This document shows positions 20,372 to 29,435 of a stretch of DNA of 53,870 nucleotides, in pieces. The position numbers and the translations under genes are program-made. How positions within the stretch are numbered: the stretch's first letter is position 1; each line of letters begins with the position of its first letter. This stretch comes from Prochlorococcus sp. AG-402-I23 (GTDB lineage Bacteria; Cyanobacteriota; Cyanobacteriia; PCC-6307; Cyanobiaceae): NCBI GenBank assembly GCA_003216915.1, contig QCIB01000011.1, forward strand, positions 1 through 53,870. Reading direction: 5' to 3'. A model generated the notes under the pieces. The model searched no databases and was not told the DNA's origin. It was given only the letters and a program-made list of their open reading frames with translations.

Positions 20372-20405
20372 CAGCTTATTTGTATTAAAAGCTGTTGATC
20401 GGAGG
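20372..20405 (+). promoter_or_regulatory. Leader hairpin and strong Shine-Dalgarno before the sucrose-phosphate synthase gene
   Basis: A 6-bp inverted repeat (CAGCTT at 20372-20377, AAGCTG at 20389-20394, 11-base loop) stands directly before GGAGG at 20401-20405, which is 9 bases from the ATG at 20415. A clear Shine-Dalgarno is unusual in this window, where most genes show none. The hairpin could modulate access to it, but a 6-bp stem is weak evidence. Confidence 0.45.
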
Positions 20406-20414
20406 ATTTGCTGA

Positions 20415-21824
20415 ATGAGGTTGAAATTTTTACATTTACATTTACATGGTCTTATACGTTCTAACAATCTTGAGTTAGGCAGGGATGCAGATACAGGAGG
20501 GCAAACACAATACGTTTTAGAGTTAATTAAAAGTTTGGCTAATACTTCAGAAGTTGATCAAGTGGATTTAGTGACTCGTTTAATAAACGACCCAAAAGTA
20601 GACGATGAATATTCTCAAGAAGAAGAATTTGTAGAACCTGGAGTTAGAATTTTAAGATTCAAATTTGGACCTAATAAATATTTAAGAAAGGAATTGCTTT
20701 GGCCTTATTTAGATCATTTAACTGAAAGACTAATTTCTTACTATAAAAAAAACAAAAAGCCTAATTTCATTCATGCACATTATGCAGATGCTGGATATGT
20801 AGGAGTTAAATTAAGTCAATGCTTAAACGTTCCACTTATTTTTACGGGTCATTCTTTAGGAAGAGAGAAAAAAAGAAAATTGCTTGATACTGGTTTAAAA
20901 ACTAATCAGATAGAAAAGTTTTATTCTATAAGTAAAAGAATTGAGGCAGAAGAAAAAGCATTGAAGTCTGCAGATATTGTTGTTACAAGCACTAAACAAG
21001 AGTCAGTGTATCAATATTCCCAATATTCTTCCTTTTCACCTCACAAAGCTAGAGTAATACCTCCTGGTGTTGATCATAATAAGTTTCACCATATTCATTC
21101 GACAACAGAGACAGCTGAAATTGATAATATGATGAAACCTTTTCTAAAGGATTCTACTAAACCTCCATTACTCAATATTTCTAGAGCTGTACGAAGAAAA
21201 AATATTCCTTCTTTGATTGAGGCATATGGTAGATCTGAAAAATTAAAAAGAAAAACGAATTTAATTTTGATTTTGGGTTGTAGAGATAGTACTTCTAAAC
21301 TTGACCCTCAACAAAAAGAGGTTTTCAATAATATTTTTGAAACAATTGATAAATATAATTTGTATGGAAAGGTAGCTTATCCAAAAAAACATCTCCCAAG
21401 TCAGATTCCTGCTTTATATAGATGGGCTGCTAGCAGAGGTGGTGTATTTGTAAATCCAGCTTTAACAGAGCCTTTTGGTTTAACTCTTCTTGAAGCTTCT
21501 TCATGTGGATTACCAATAATATCAACAAATGATGGAGGACCAAAAGAAATCCGTTCAAAATGTGAAAATGGACTTTTAGTAGATGTTACTGATATTAATG
21601 AGTTGCAAGTTATTCTTGAAAAAGGAATTTTAAATAATAATCAGTGGAAATTATGGAGCAGAAATGGCATTGAGGGCGTTAACAGGCACTTTAGTTGGAA
21701 CACCCATGTACGCAATTATTTATCAATACTTTCAGAAGAATTTTTAAGTTCAAATAGTTATTCTTCATCTGACATTAAACAAAGTTGTTTAAAAGGAAGT
21801 TCTTCACTTATAAAACCCCATTGA
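20415..21824 (+). CDS. sps: Sucrose-phosphate synthase, single glycosyltransferase domain
   Basis: A GT4-family glycosyltransferase transferring glucose from a nucleotide sugar to fructose-6-phosphate; sucrose serves as compatible solute and carbon store and feeds glucosylglycerate-type osmolytes in marine picocyanobacteria. The 469 residues show the sucrose synthase/SPS signature D-A-D-T-G-G-Q-T-Q-Y-V (24-34), H-A-H-Y-A-D-A-G, F-T-G-H-S-L-G-R-E-K and the E-x7-E motif in E-P-F-G-L-T-L-L-E. There is no HAD-type phosphatase domain, which many bidomain cyanobacterial SPS proteins of about 700 residues carry. The last 22 codons run into the convergent 81-residue gene and look unconstrained (Ser-rich). 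A different GT4 substrate remains possible, but the H-S-L-G-R-E-K motif favours SPS. Confidence 0.88.
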   Translation: MRLKFLHLHLHGLIRSNNLELGRDADTGGQTQYVLELIKSLANTSEVDQVDLVTRLINDPKVDDEYSQEEEFVEPGVRILRFKFGPNKYLRKELLWPYLDHLTERLISYYKKNKKPNFIHAHYADAGYVGVKLSQCLNVPLIFTGHSLGREKKRKLLDTGLKTNQIEKFYSISKRIEAEEKALKSADIVVTSTKQESVYQYSQYSSFSPHKARVIPPGVDHNKFHHIHSTTETAEIDNMMKPFLKDSTKPPLLNISRAVRRKNIPSLIEAYGRSEKLKRKTNLILILGCRDSTSKLDPQQKEVFNNIFETIDKYNLYGKVAYPKKHLPSQIPALYRWAASRGGVFVNPALTEPFGLTLLEASSCGLPIISTNDGGPKEIRSKCENGLLVDVTDINELQVILEKGILNNNQWKLWSRNGIEGVNRHFSWNTHVRNYLSILSEEFLSSNSYSSSDIKQSCLKGSSSLIKPH

Positions 21825-22003
21825 TCAAATACTTTAGGATCAGGGTGAAGAATTAGTTGATTGTTATGAGTTTTCTTTAGTTTGAAACCCTTCTTAGATA
21901 GTTTTTTCATTAAGTTAGCAGTTTCTTCAAATCTTGATGCCATTGCATCAAGACTTGAGCAGTCACTTGTTAATCCATTATCTTTCCATGTAAAAAAACT
22001 CAT
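21758..22003 (-). CDS. Small conserved cyanobacterial protein of unknown function
   Basis: An 81-residue soluble protein (M-S-F-F-T-W-K-D-N-G-L-T-S-D-C-S-S-L-D-A-M-A-S-R-F start region), with no membrane segment and no known domain. I recognise it as a small family of marine picocyanobacteria from its start and the ending region W-G-F-I-S-E-E, but no function is known. It follows mraY with a 10-base gap and is probably cotranscribed with it. Its 3' end overlaps the sucrose-phosphate synthase gene by 67 bases on the opposite strand. Its composition (W, C, M, and an ordered helix pattern) is more protein-like than the overlapped SPS tail, which is why I keep both. Confidence 0.75.
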   Translation of the reverse strand: MSFFTWKDNGLTSDCSSLDAMASRFEETANLMKKLSKKGFKLKKTHNNQLILHPDPKVFDQWGFISEELPFKQLCLMSDEE

Positions 22004-22013
22004 AACAAATTTT

Positions 22014-23090
22014 CTAAAGATTGATTTTTAAAACTATACCTAAAATTACAAGTAAAATGTTGATTTTCCAAAAATTTTCAACTATTTTTTGTTCCTTAAC
22101 TCCTTGAAGTTCAAAATGGTGGTGCAGTGGAGCCATTAAAAATATGCGTTTACCTTTATGAAATAATTTTTTTGTAATTTTAAAAAACCCTACTTGAATC
22201 ATTACCGATAATGATTCAATAATAAATATTCCTGAGAAAATAAATAATGTAAAAACGCTATTAGTTAATAACGCTATAGAACCAAGAATTGCTCCAATAG
22301 TTAAAGATCCTGTGTCACCCATAAATATTTTTGCAGGATAACTATTGTATTTGAGAAATCCTAAGCATATGCCGGACATTGAATAACATAAAATACTAAA
22401 AACAAAAAGCTCTTGCTGCCCTTTCATTAATATTTCTGTTCCTAATCCATAAAAAACAACTCCACTGCAACCAGCTGCTAAGCCATCTAGCCCATCCGTC
22501 AAATTTACCGAATTACTTATGCCAACAAGTACTAAAAAAGAAATTGGCAATATGAAAATATTAATATTTATTCCCCAAGAGTCTGACACTGTAATGAATG
22601 GATCTATTAAATTTTTTTTATAGGCTAAAAATATAAAAATTATTGAGATGATACTTTGAAGGGTAAATTTTTCTTTTGTTTTTAAACCTGTGTTCTCTTT
22701 TTTGTAAATGCTTAAATAATCATCTAAAAATCCTGTAATAAAGAAACCAAAAATAGTAAGTAATAAAAGCAATAATTTTAGGGAACCTAAATTTATGGTT
22801 ATTATTAAAAGAAAAATTAAAAAAGGGATTATCATAAAAATCCCACCCATTGTTGGTGTATCACTTTTTTTAAAGTGATTAGCTGGCCCTTCACTCCTAA
22901 TATTTTGAAGTAAATTAAATTTTTTGATAATCTTTAGACCATTTTTAGTTGTAAAAATAGAAATAAAGAAAAATATTATGTAAATTCCTGCAAAAATAAA
23001 ATTATTAAAAAAATAGGAGGTAATTATTAAAGCAAAAGTATTTAATATTAATAAAGATTCAAAGTTAAAAATTTTAATCTTCCCAATCAT
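22014..23090 (-). CDS. mraY: Phospho-N-acetylmuramoyl-pentapeptide transferase MraY
   Basis: The integral membrane enzyme that makes lipid I from UDP-MurNAc-pentapeptide and undecaprenyl phosphate. At 358 residues with about ten membrane segments it fits. Motifs: K-K-S-D-T-P-T-M-G-G (near 75-84), the D-D-Y-L pair, N-L-T-D-G-L-D-G-L-A, F-M-G-D-T-G-S-L and the histidine loop P-L-H-H-H-F-E. The ATG lies 17 bases inside the end of the DUF3134 gene, so translational coupling is likely; the 81-residue gene follows. It stands alone here rather than in a mur/fts cluster, which is usual for cyanobacteria. Confidence 0.97.
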   Translation of the reverse strand: MIGKIKIFNFESLLILNTFALIITSYFFNNFIFAGIYIIFFFISIFTTKNGLKIIKKFNLLQNIRSEGPANHFKKSDTPTMGGIFMIIPFLIFLLIITINLGSLKLLLLLLTIFGFFITGFLDDYLSIYKKENTGLKTKEKFTLQSIISIIFIFLAYKKNLIDPFITVSDSWGININIFILPISFLVLVGISNSVNLTDGLDGLAAGCSGVVFYGLGTEILMKGQQELFVFSILCYSMSGICLGFLKYNSYPAKIFMGDTGSLTIGAILGSIALLTNSVFTLFIFSGIFIIESLSVMIQVGFFKITKKLFHKGKRIFLMAPLHHHFELQGVKEQKIVENFWKINILLVILGIVLKINL

Positions 23091-23355
23091 CTTCTAATGC
23101 AGGATCTTCTTCAGTTTTATAATCTTCTTTTTCTCCCATAAGTGCTGAAAGTTCTTCTTCTTCAATTGTACTAATCTCTTGTGAATCTCCATCTTTTTCA
23201 GCAACGAGTCTACCTGTATTTTCGAGCCAAGATAGTAGATCAGGTTCCTCTCTTAATGGCAACACAGGAGCTGGATCATCTCTGTGGTAGCAAGTTAAAG
23301 CAGGATTGACTTCAGAAATGTCGTCTAATCTAAGTTTTAATTTATTTGAATCCAT
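23074..23355 (-). CDS. DUF3134 family small protein
   Basis: A 93-residue protein of the cyanobacterial DUF3134 family, recognised by the core H-R-D-D-P-A-P-V-L-P-L-R followed by L-L-S-W-L-E-N-T-G-R-L-V-A. The C-terminal third is strongly acidic (ends E-D-D-W-E-D). The function is unknown. The frame opens 23 codons earlier (TTG at 23424) with a hydrophobic stretch unlike the family, so I take the ATG at 23355, which gives M-D-S-N-K-L-K-L-R-L. It overlaps mraY by 17 bases. Confidence 0.8.
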   Translation of the reverse strand: MDSNKLKLRLDDISEVNPALTCYHRDDPAPVLPLREEPDLLSWLENTGRLVAEKDGDSQEISTIEEEELSALMGEKEDYKTEEDPALEDDWED

Positions 23356-23408
23356 TAAAGGTTTTGTTCTATATATAAGATAATACACAATGATGCACAC
23401 GAAAAACT

Positions 23409-23603
23409 TTGTTTGATAAAGCAAATTTAAAATACTTTTTTATCTGGCTAATTTCATTGTTGCTGGCTGGATTATTTAAACTTATTGGATACTTGTACCC
23501 CAATGTTTTAATAATTAATAACTTTCTTCTATTGTTACTAGTTTTTGGTCCAGCTCTTTTAGTTACAATAATATTAGTTTTTAATAAGTTTTCAAATTCT
23601 TAA
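23409..23603 (+). CDS. Small membrane protein, two predicted helices
   Basis: A 64-residue hydrophobic protein in the 284-base gap before argG. Two membrane segments are plain (about residues 9-28 and 37-58), separated by a short loop with Y-L-Y-P-N. The only start is TTG at 23409, because an in-frame TGA lies 16 bases upstream. I recognise no family. Codon choice and the regular hydrophobic pattern look coding, and no competing gene occupies the region; still, hydrophobic frames arise easily in AT-rich DNA. The gap to argG is 36 bases. Confidence 0.5.
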   Translation: MFDKANLKYFFIWLISLLLAGLFKLIGYLYPNVLIINNFLLLLLVFGPALLVTIILVFNKFSNS

Positions 23604-23639
23604 TTACGTCAAAAATTTAAATTTATGGAGCAAATTTAG

Positions 23640-24854
23640 ATGCAGCAGATAAAAAAAGTTGTACTAGCGTATTCTGGCGGGGTAGATACGAGCGTCTGTA
23701 TTCCATATTTAAAGAATGAATATGGAATTTCAGAAGTGGTTACTTTTGTCGCAGATCTTGGACAAGGCGAGGATTTAGAACTTATTAGGCAAAAAGCTTT
23801 AAATTCTGGTGCATCTAAATCAATCGTTGGCAATTTAGTTAATAGTTTTGTTGAGAGATTCGCTTTCCCAGCCATTAGAGCAAACGCATTATATTTAGAC
23901 AAATATCCTTTATCTACTGCTCTTGCTAGGCCTTTAATTGCTGAAAATCTCGTGAATATTGCTCGAGAGATTAATGCAGATGCGGTAGCTCATGGATGTA
24001 CTGGTAAAGGGAATGATCAAGTTCGGTTTGATTTAGCAATTAATGCTTTAGGCCCTGATTTAAAAATTATTACTCCAGCTAGGGAGTGGAATATGAGTAG
24101 AGAAGAGGCAATAGTGTATGGAGAAAAATTTGGTATACCTGCACCAGTATCAAAAAAATCACCATATTCAATAGATGTTAACTTACTTGGTAGGAGTATT
24201 GAAGCAGGCATATTAGAAGATCCAATGAAAGAAGCACCTGAGGATATATTTTCGATGACATCATCAGTTGATAATGCACCTGATTCCCATCAAGATATAG
24301 AAATTGTTTTTAAAAATGGGTTTCCAGTTGGAATTAATGATGAATTTTTAACTCCAGTAGAGATTATTCAAAAAGCCAATGATCTTGCAGGTAACCACGG
24401 TTTTGGAAGAATAGATATGATTGAGGATCGAGTAGTAGGAATTAAAAGTAGAGAGATTTACGAAACACCTGGCCTCTCACTTTTAATCAAAGCTCACAAA
24501 GAATTAGAGAGCATAACATTAAACCCCGATGTTGTTGATTTTAAAGGAATAGTCGAAAAAAAATGGGGTCAATTAGTTTATCAAGGTTTTTGGTTTGGAC
24601 CTCTTAAAGAAAGTTTAGATGCATTTATATCATCTACTCAAACTTCAGTTAATGGAAGAGTAAAGATTAGACTTTATAAGGGGAACGCAATAGTCATTGG
24701 GAGAATGTCGGAAAATAATTCACTTTACAGGGAAGATTTGGCAACTTATAGCAAAGATGATGTCTTTAATCATTCTTTAGCAGAGGGTTTTATTTATATG
24801 TGGGGTATGTCTAATAAAATATGGGCTGAGTTAAATTCAAGAATAGATGATTAA
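23640..24854 (+). CDS. argG: Argininosuccinate synthase ArgG
   Basis: Joins citrulline and aspartate with ATP, the penultimate step of arginine synthesis. The 404 residues are full length. The PP-loop A-Y-S-G-G-V-D-T-S is at 10-18, followed by [22 protein letters not shown] and the R-E-I-Y-E-T-P-G motif. A good Shine-Dalgarno GGAG (23627-23630) stands 9 bases before the ATG. The stop is 3 bases from the convergent rpsF stop, with no room for a terminator. Confidence 0.98.
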   Translation: MQQIKKVVLAYSGGVDTSVCIPYLKNEYGISEVVTFVADLGQGEDLELIRQKALNSGASKSIVGNLVNSFVERFAFPAIRANALYLDKYPLSTALARPLIAENLVNIAREINADAVAHGCTGKGNDQVRFDLAINALGPDLKIITPAREWNMSREEAIVYGEKFGIPAPVSKKSPYSIDVNLLGRSIEAGILEDPMKEAPEDIFSMTSSVDNAPDSHQDIEIVFKNGFPVGINDEFLTPVEIIQKANDLAGNHGFGRIDMIEDRVVGIKSREIYETPGLSLLIKAHKELESITLNPDVVDFKGIVEKKWGQLVYQGFWFGPLKESLDAFISSTQTSVNGRVKIRLYKGNAIVIGRMSENNSLYREDLATYSKDDVFNHSLAEGFIYMWGMSNKIWAELNSRIDD

Positions 24855-24857
24855 TAT

Positions 24858-25319
24858 TTAAGATTCTGTATTTTCTTTAGTTTCAGCATCATCTTTTCCC
24901 GAAGTTGAACTATCAGCACTTGCTACTGGTTGTTTTTCTTTAGATTCAACTTTGGCATCTGGTTTATCTTTATTCTCTGATTGAGATGTACTCTTGTTCG
25001 AAGGTCTTGGTGTTGGTAAAGGACCTTCTTGTTTAACGGTCATGTATCTAATAACATCTTCACTTAGTCTCATTGTTTTTTCAATTTTGAAAATATGTTG
25101 CCCATCACCTTGATGACTTAGTTGCACGTAAATACCTTCTCTATGTTTTGCTATTTGATAGGCTAATCTTCTCTTGCCTCTCATTTGACTATCTAGAATC
25201 TTACCGCCAAATTCTTCTAAAAGCTTATTGTATTTATCAATGTGATTAGTTACTTCATCTTCCGCAATGTCTGGGCGGAGGATATACATGGTCTCGTAAT
25301 AAGATTGTTGATCGTTCAT
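24858..25319 (-). CDS. rpsF: 30S ribosomal protein S6
   Basis: A small-subunit protein that binds 16S rRNA with S18. The S6 core spans residues 1-105 of 153: [11 protein letters not shown], the G-K-R-R-L-A-Y motif and L-S-E-D-V-I-R-Y. A tail of about 45 residues rich in Ser, Lys, Glu and Asp follows, longer than in most bacteria but seen in Prochlorococcus S6. The frame opens earlier with TTG at 25331, but the ATG at 25319 matches the family start [10 protein letters not shown]. It lies 103 bases downstream of aroE and has a structured leader (see 25325-25367). rpsR is not adjacent. Confidence 0.96.
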   Translation of the reverse strand: MNDQQSYYETMYILRPDIAEDEVTNHIDKYNKLLEEFGGKILDSQMRGKRRLAYQIAKHREGIYVQLSHQGDGQHIFKIEKTMRLSEDVIRYMTVKQEGPLPTPRPSNKSTSQSENKDKPDAKVESKEKQPVASADSSTSGKDDAETKENTES

Positions 25320-25324
25320 AGTTT

Positions 25325-25367
25325 CAGACAAGGTCTTTGGCTCATAAATTGATGTGATGAGCGTCTG
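25325..25367 (-). promoter_or_regulatory. Structured leader directly before rpsF, candidate S6 autoregulatory RNA
   Basis: Read as minus-strand RNA, CAGAC (25367-25363) and the directly following GCUCAU (25362-25357) pair with AUGAGC (25345-25340) and GUCUG (25329-25325). This gives an 11-bp stem with an 11-base loop and a 10-base one-sided bulge (CAAAGACCUU). The stem ends 5 bases before the rpsF ATG and so covers the ribosome-binding region. S6 or the S6:S18 complex binds its own leader in several bacteria, and the architecture (stem, asymmetric bulge, hairpin) fits, but I cannot match the consensus by eye. Confidence 0.45.
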
Positions 25368-25422
25368 GTCATTATTTACGATACATTACGATAGGCAAAT
25401 TCTTAACAAATAGGATCATTTT

Positions 25423-26283
25423 TTAAAGATATTTTTTTAGTGCGTCACTCATTATATGAAAAGGTACTTCTAAACCATCTGTCCAAAATGATAATGATTT
25501 TATCCCTTGAGCAACAAGCATTTCTAAACCATCTATAGTCATGCATCCTTTTTTGGCGCTAAATTTTAATAAAGTACTTGGGGCAGGATTATAAATTAAA
25601 TCATAAACAATTGTTTGCGAGTTAAGAGATCTCCAAAAAGCTTCGCCATATGGCATTAAATTTTCTTCATATTTAGTTTTTCTCATCCCTACTGGTGTTG
25701 TATTTACAATTAAATCTGCTTCCCGAATTAAAATTTGGGCTTGATCATCACTATTTAATAAACCCTGCAGTTGAATTTGATTTTCAAAGTTTTTTATTAA
25801 TTCATCTAGTGATGATTGGTTACGTGATATTACTGAAATTGTTGAAAGATTTAAATTTATTAAACCTTGAATAACAGATCTTGCTGCACCCCCAGAGCCA
25901 AGAACTATTGATTTTTTCTTTGCTAAGTTTAAATTTTTTAATGGATAAATAAATCCCTCTACATCGGTATTAGTTGCGCTCCATTCTTTTTCAGAATTTA
26001 ATTTCAGGGTATTAATTGCTTTAAGTTTGTTAGCAATAGGGGAGATTTCACTACAAAGGTTAAAGACTTTTTCTTTATGTGGAATTGTAATGTTTAAACC
26101 TTTGCAATTAATCTTTTTAAAAGAATTAAGAACTAATTCTAGATCTTCGTCTTTACAAGGTAAAGCAATATAGATTAAATCTAAGCCTAAATATTGAAGA
26201 GCAGCATTTTGCATAATTGGGGACAAAGAATGTCCTACTGGATTGCCAATTAATGCTATGAAGGATGTCTTACTTGAAATCAT
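25423..26283 (-). CDS. aroE: Shikimate dehydrogenase AroE
   Basis: NADPH-dependent reduction of 3-dehydroshikimate to shikimate. The 286 residues show the substrate site G-N-P-V-G-H-S-L-S-P (about 12-21), catalytic Lys in N-I-T-I-P-H-K, N-T-D-V-E-G-F, the nucleotide-binding G-S-G-G-A-A-R-S and the C-terminal D-G-L-E-M-L-V-A-Q-G. The frame extends 15 codons upstream (26328), but the ATG at 26283 gives M-I-S-S-K-T-S-F-I-A-L-I-G-N-P, the family-like start. It is divergent from dnaK2 and followed by rpsF on the same strand. Confidence 0.97.
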   Translation of the reverse strand: MISSKTSFIALIGNPVGHSLSPIMQNAALQYLGLDLIYIALPCKDEDLELVLNSFKKINCKGLNITIPHKEKVFNLCSEISPIANKLKAINTLKLNSEKEWSATNTDVEGFIYPLKNLNLAKKKSIVLGSGGAARSVIQGLINLNLSTISVISRNQSSLDELIKNFENQIQLQGLLNSDDQAQILIREADLIVNTTPVGMRKTKYEENLMPYGEAFWRSLNSQTIVYDLIYNPAPSTLLKFSAKKGCMTIDGLEMLVAQGIKSLSFWTDGLEVPFHIMSDALKKYL

Positions 26284-26400
26284 ATTTAGAATTTTAACCT
26301 TAAAAGTAATGATCTGTTCGGGAACCACACCCCGTCTTTGAGTAACAATAACGACGTCAATGACCGATTATGGAGAATAACAAATATCGAGAATTTACCC

Positions 26401-28308
26401 ATGGGTAAGGTAGTAGGAATTGATTTAGGAACAACTAATAGTTGTGTCGCTGTCATGGAAGGTGGCAAGCCTACTGTAATAGCAAATGCTGAGGGTTTCA
26501 GAACTACTCCATCAGTTGTTGCATATACAAAAAATCAAGATCAGCTTGTTGGACAAATAGCTAAAAGACAAGCTGTAATGAATCCTGAAAATACTTTTTA
26601 CTCTGCAAAACGTTTTGTTGGTAGAAGAGTTGACGAAGTTAATGAAGAATCTAAAGAAGTTAGTTATTCTGTTGAAAAATCTGGTTCTAGTGTTAAATTA
26701 AAATGCCCTATTTTGGATAAGCAGTTTTCGCCTGAAGAGGTGAGTTCTCAAGTTTTAAGAAAGTTAGCAGATGATGCCGGTAAATATCTTGGTGATAAAG
26801 TTACACAAGCTGTAATTACAGTTCCAGCTTATTTTAATGATTCCCAAAGACAGGCTACGAAAGATGCTGGAAAGATTGCAGGTTTAGAAGTTCTCAGAAT
26901 TGTTAATGAGCCAACTGCTGCGGCTTTAGCATATGGTTTGGATAAAGAAAATGAAAAAATTCTTGTTTTTGATTTAGGGGGAGGAACATTCGATGTCTCA
27001 GTGATTGAAGCTGGTGATGGAGTAACTGAAGTTTTATCTACATCTGGAGATACACATTTAGGTGGTGATGATTTTGATAGATGCATCGTAGATCACTTAG
27101 CTAATACTTTTAAATCCAATGAAGGAATTGATCTCAGACAAGATAAGCAAGCTTTGCAAAGATTGACTGAAGCTGCAGAAAAAGCAAAAATAGAGCTCTC
27201 AAATGCTACGCAAAGTGAAATAAATTTACCTTTTATTACAGCGACGCCCGAAGGACCAAAACATTTGGATTTGAACCTTACTCGAGCAAAGTTCGAGGAA
27301 TTAGCAGCTTCTTTAATTGATAGGTGTAAGACTCCAGTTGAGAGAGCTATAAGTGATGCAAAAATTTCTACTAGTGAAATTGATGAAGTTGTTATGGTAG
27401 GAGGCTCATCTAGAATACCTGCTGTCTTAGATTTAGTTAAAAAAATAATTGGTAAAGAACCAAATCAAACTGTTAATCCTGATGAGGTAGTAGCTGTTGG
27501 AGCTGCAATTCAGGGAGGAGTTTTAGCAGGAGAGGTTAAAGATATATTGTTGCTTGACGTTACTCCACTTTCTCTAGGAGTAGAGACTTTAGGGGGAGTA
27601 ATGACAAAAATGATAAATCGAAATACTACAGTACCTACAAAGAAATCTGAAACATATTCAACTGCTGTAGACGGTCAAACAAATGTTGAAATACACGTTT
27701 TACAGGGTGAAAGAGAAATGGCTTCTGATAACAAAAGCTTAGGAACTTTCAGATTGGATGGTATACCTTCAGCACCAAGAGGCGTTCCGCAAATTGAAGT
27801 TACATTTGATATCGATGCTAATGGTATTCTTAGTGTTACTGCTAAAGATAAAGGAAGCGGTAAAGAACAAAGTATTTCTATCACTGGTGCTTCAACTCTA
27901 TCTGATAATGAAGTAGATAAGATGGTTAAAGATGCTGAATCAAATGCATCTGCAGATAAAGAAAAAAGAGAAAAAATTGATTTAAAAAATCAAGCTGAAA
28001 CACTTGTCTACCAGACAGAAAAGCAACTTGGTGAGTTAGGAGACAAAATTGATGCTGCAGCAAAGTCCAAAGTTGAAGAAAAAAGTAATGCTTTAAAAGA
28101 GGCAACGTCAAAAGAAGATTATGAATCAATGAAAAAACTTCTTGAAGAACTTCAGCAAGAACTTTACGCAGTTGGTTCATCTGTTTATCAGCAACCAGGC
28201 AATCAGCCACCTTCACCAGGAGCGCCGGACGGTTCTGACCAGAGTGATTCAAACGAAAAAGGTGGAGATGATGTAATTGATGCCGACTTTACTGAAACGA
28301 AAGATTAA
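26401..28308 (+). CDS. dnaK2: Chaperone DnaK (DnaK2 type)
   Basis: The major Hsp70 chaperone, 635 residues. The ATPase domain begins [15 protein letters not shown] and contains [23 protein letters not shown] and V-G-G-S-S-R-I-P; the linker [10 protein letters not shown] leads to the substrate domain, and the end [10 protein letters not shown] is the usual bacterial tail. Of the cyanobacterial DnaK1, 2 and 3 types this closely matches DnaK2, the essential one. A TTG start at 26338 would add 21 unrelated residues; the ATG at 26401 fits the family. No CIRCE repeat is visible in the 117-base upstream gap. The stop overlaps the convergent DAO-family stop in the bases TTAA. Confidence 0.97.
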   Translation: MGKVVGIDLGTTNSCVAVMEGGKPTVIANAEGFRTTPSVVAYTKNQDQLVGQIAKRQAVMNPENTFYSAKRFVGRRVDEVNEESKEVSYSVEKSGSSVKLKCPILDKQFSPEEVSSQVLRKLADDAGKYLGDKVTQAVITVPAYFNDSQRQATKDAGKIAGLEVLRIVNEPTAAALAYGLDKENEKILVFDLGGGTFDVSVIEAGDGVTEVLSTSGDTHLGGDDFDRCIVDHLANTFKSNEGIDLRQDKQALQRLTEAAEKAKIELSNATQSEINLPFITATPEGPKHLDLNLTRAKFEELAASLIDRCKTPVERAISDAKISTSEIDEVVMVGGSSRIPAVLDLVKKIIGKEPNQTVNPDEVVAVGAAIQGGVLAGEVKDILLLDVTPLSLGVETLGGVMTKMINRNTTVPTKKSETYSTAVDGQTNVEIHVLQGEREMASDNKSLGTFRLDGIPSAPRGVPQIEVTFDIDANGILSVTAKDKGSGKEQSISITGASTLSDNEVDKMVKDAESNASADKEKREKIDLKNQAETLVYQTEKQLGELGDKIDAAAKSKVEEKSNALKEATSKEDYESMKKLLEELQQELYAVGSSVYQQPGNQPPSPGAPDGSDQSDSNEKGGDDVIDADFTETKD

Positions 28309-29387
28309 AAAAGGTAATTTTTAATTTCATTAGCTACCCATTTAGAACAAGCCGGAGCCAATAAAATCCCATTTTTATAAAAACCTGTACATATAATTAG
28401 TCCATTTTCAAGATTTTTCATTATTGGTGAAGGTTCACCATCGGGTCTTGCCCTTATTCCGTACCATTTTTTAGAAATCTTCCCTTTCATAAGCCAATTT
28501 GGTTTTTTATCGAGAAAATTTGTGAGTTTTTCGAATGCATTTTCTTCTGGCTTAGTACTATATTCGTCGGTTGATCCAATAATTAGCTTATTTTTTGATT
28601 TTGGAATTATATTTTTACCATTTATATTGAATTGTTTAGGCAGCGATAATAAATCAACTTCTGCATCATTTATATCAATTTCCATAGCTTGACCCAAGAC
28701 AGGTTTTAACGTGATGTTGTGAGATATGCTATCTATTAAATCAACTGCTTTTAGTGAGTTGCACAAAATAACCATATCAGATTTGATGTTTTCATTATTC
28801 TTTGTTATAGAAACCCACTGATTGTTTGATTTTCTGATTTTTATTATTTCTTCTTTTGAAAAATTTATTTTTTTATGTTTTAGATATTTATCTAATGTTT
28901 GAAGTAAAGAAAAAGGATTTATCCTTCCATCTTTGAAGGAGATTATTCCTTTTATATTATTTGTCTGGAAGGCTTTATTTATTTTCTTGATAACTATTGA
29001 GTCTCTTTCTAAAATTCGTAAGTTATGATCATTATTTTTATAAATAAATTTCTCTAATTTTTTAAACTTTTCTTCATTGGTGGTTAGTTGTATTAATGGT
29101 TTTTCGATATTTAATTCACAATTAAATTTTTGTAGGAATGTAATCCATTGTGGCCATAATTCAATGCTTTGTTTCCTGAGTTCCCAGCTTCGACCTGTTC
29201 TTTTTTGATACATATTACCCATTAGTAAGCCTAAAGCTGCATTGCTACTATTTTGGAGTTGAGTTGGATCTACTATCGTTACCTGGAAACCTAATTCTGA
29301 TAATTCTAAGGCGTTAAATTTTCCAATAATCCCTGATCCAATAATAACTATGTGTGCTCTTTGAAAATTTTCTTTTAAGCTTTTCAT
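28305..29387 (-). CDS. FAD-dependent DAO-family oxidoreductase
   Basis: A 360-residue flavoprotein of the D-amino-acid oxidase/glycine oxidase family. The FAD-binding motif G-S-G-I-I-G is at 17-22, with the acidic end of strand 2 in V-D-P. The C-terminal [15 protein letters not shown] and [13 protein letters not shown] are the usual substrate and FAD site. Close relatives include ThiO (glycine oxidase in thiazole synthesis) and other amine oxidases, so a ThiO-like role is possible but not shown; the substrate is unknown. It is divergent from purU (48-base gap) and convergent with dnaK2. Confidence 0.85.
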   Translation of the reverse strand: MKSLKENFQRAHIVIIGSGIIGKFNALELSELGFQVTIVDPTQLQNSSNAALGLLMGNMYQKRTGRSWELRKQSIELWPQWITFLQKFNCELNIEKPLIQLTTNEEKFKKLEKFIYKNNDHNLRILERDSIVIKKINKAFQTNNIKGIISFKDGRINPFSLLQTLDKYLKHKKINFSKEEIIKIRKSNNQWVSITKNNENIKSDMVILCNSLKAVDLIDSISHNITLKPVLGQAMEIDINDAEVDLLSLPKQFNINGKNIIPKSKNKLIIGSTDEYSTKPEENAFEKLTNFLDKKPNWLMKGKISKKWYGIRARPDGEPSPIMKNLENGLIICTGFYKNGILLAPACSKWVANEIKNYLF

Positions 29388-29435
29388 TGATATATTAGAT
29401 ATAATTGTTTATTTGATTTAATAGTTAAAGATTTT

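Noticed and set aside
23356..23424. Hydrophobic N-terminal extension of the DUF3134 protein
   Set aside because: It would need a TTG start and does not fit the family start, which begins at the ATG at 23355.
26338..26400. 21-codon upstream extension of dnaK2 from TTG
   Set aside because: The ATG at 26401 gives the exact Hsp70 start; the extension has no counterpart in the family.
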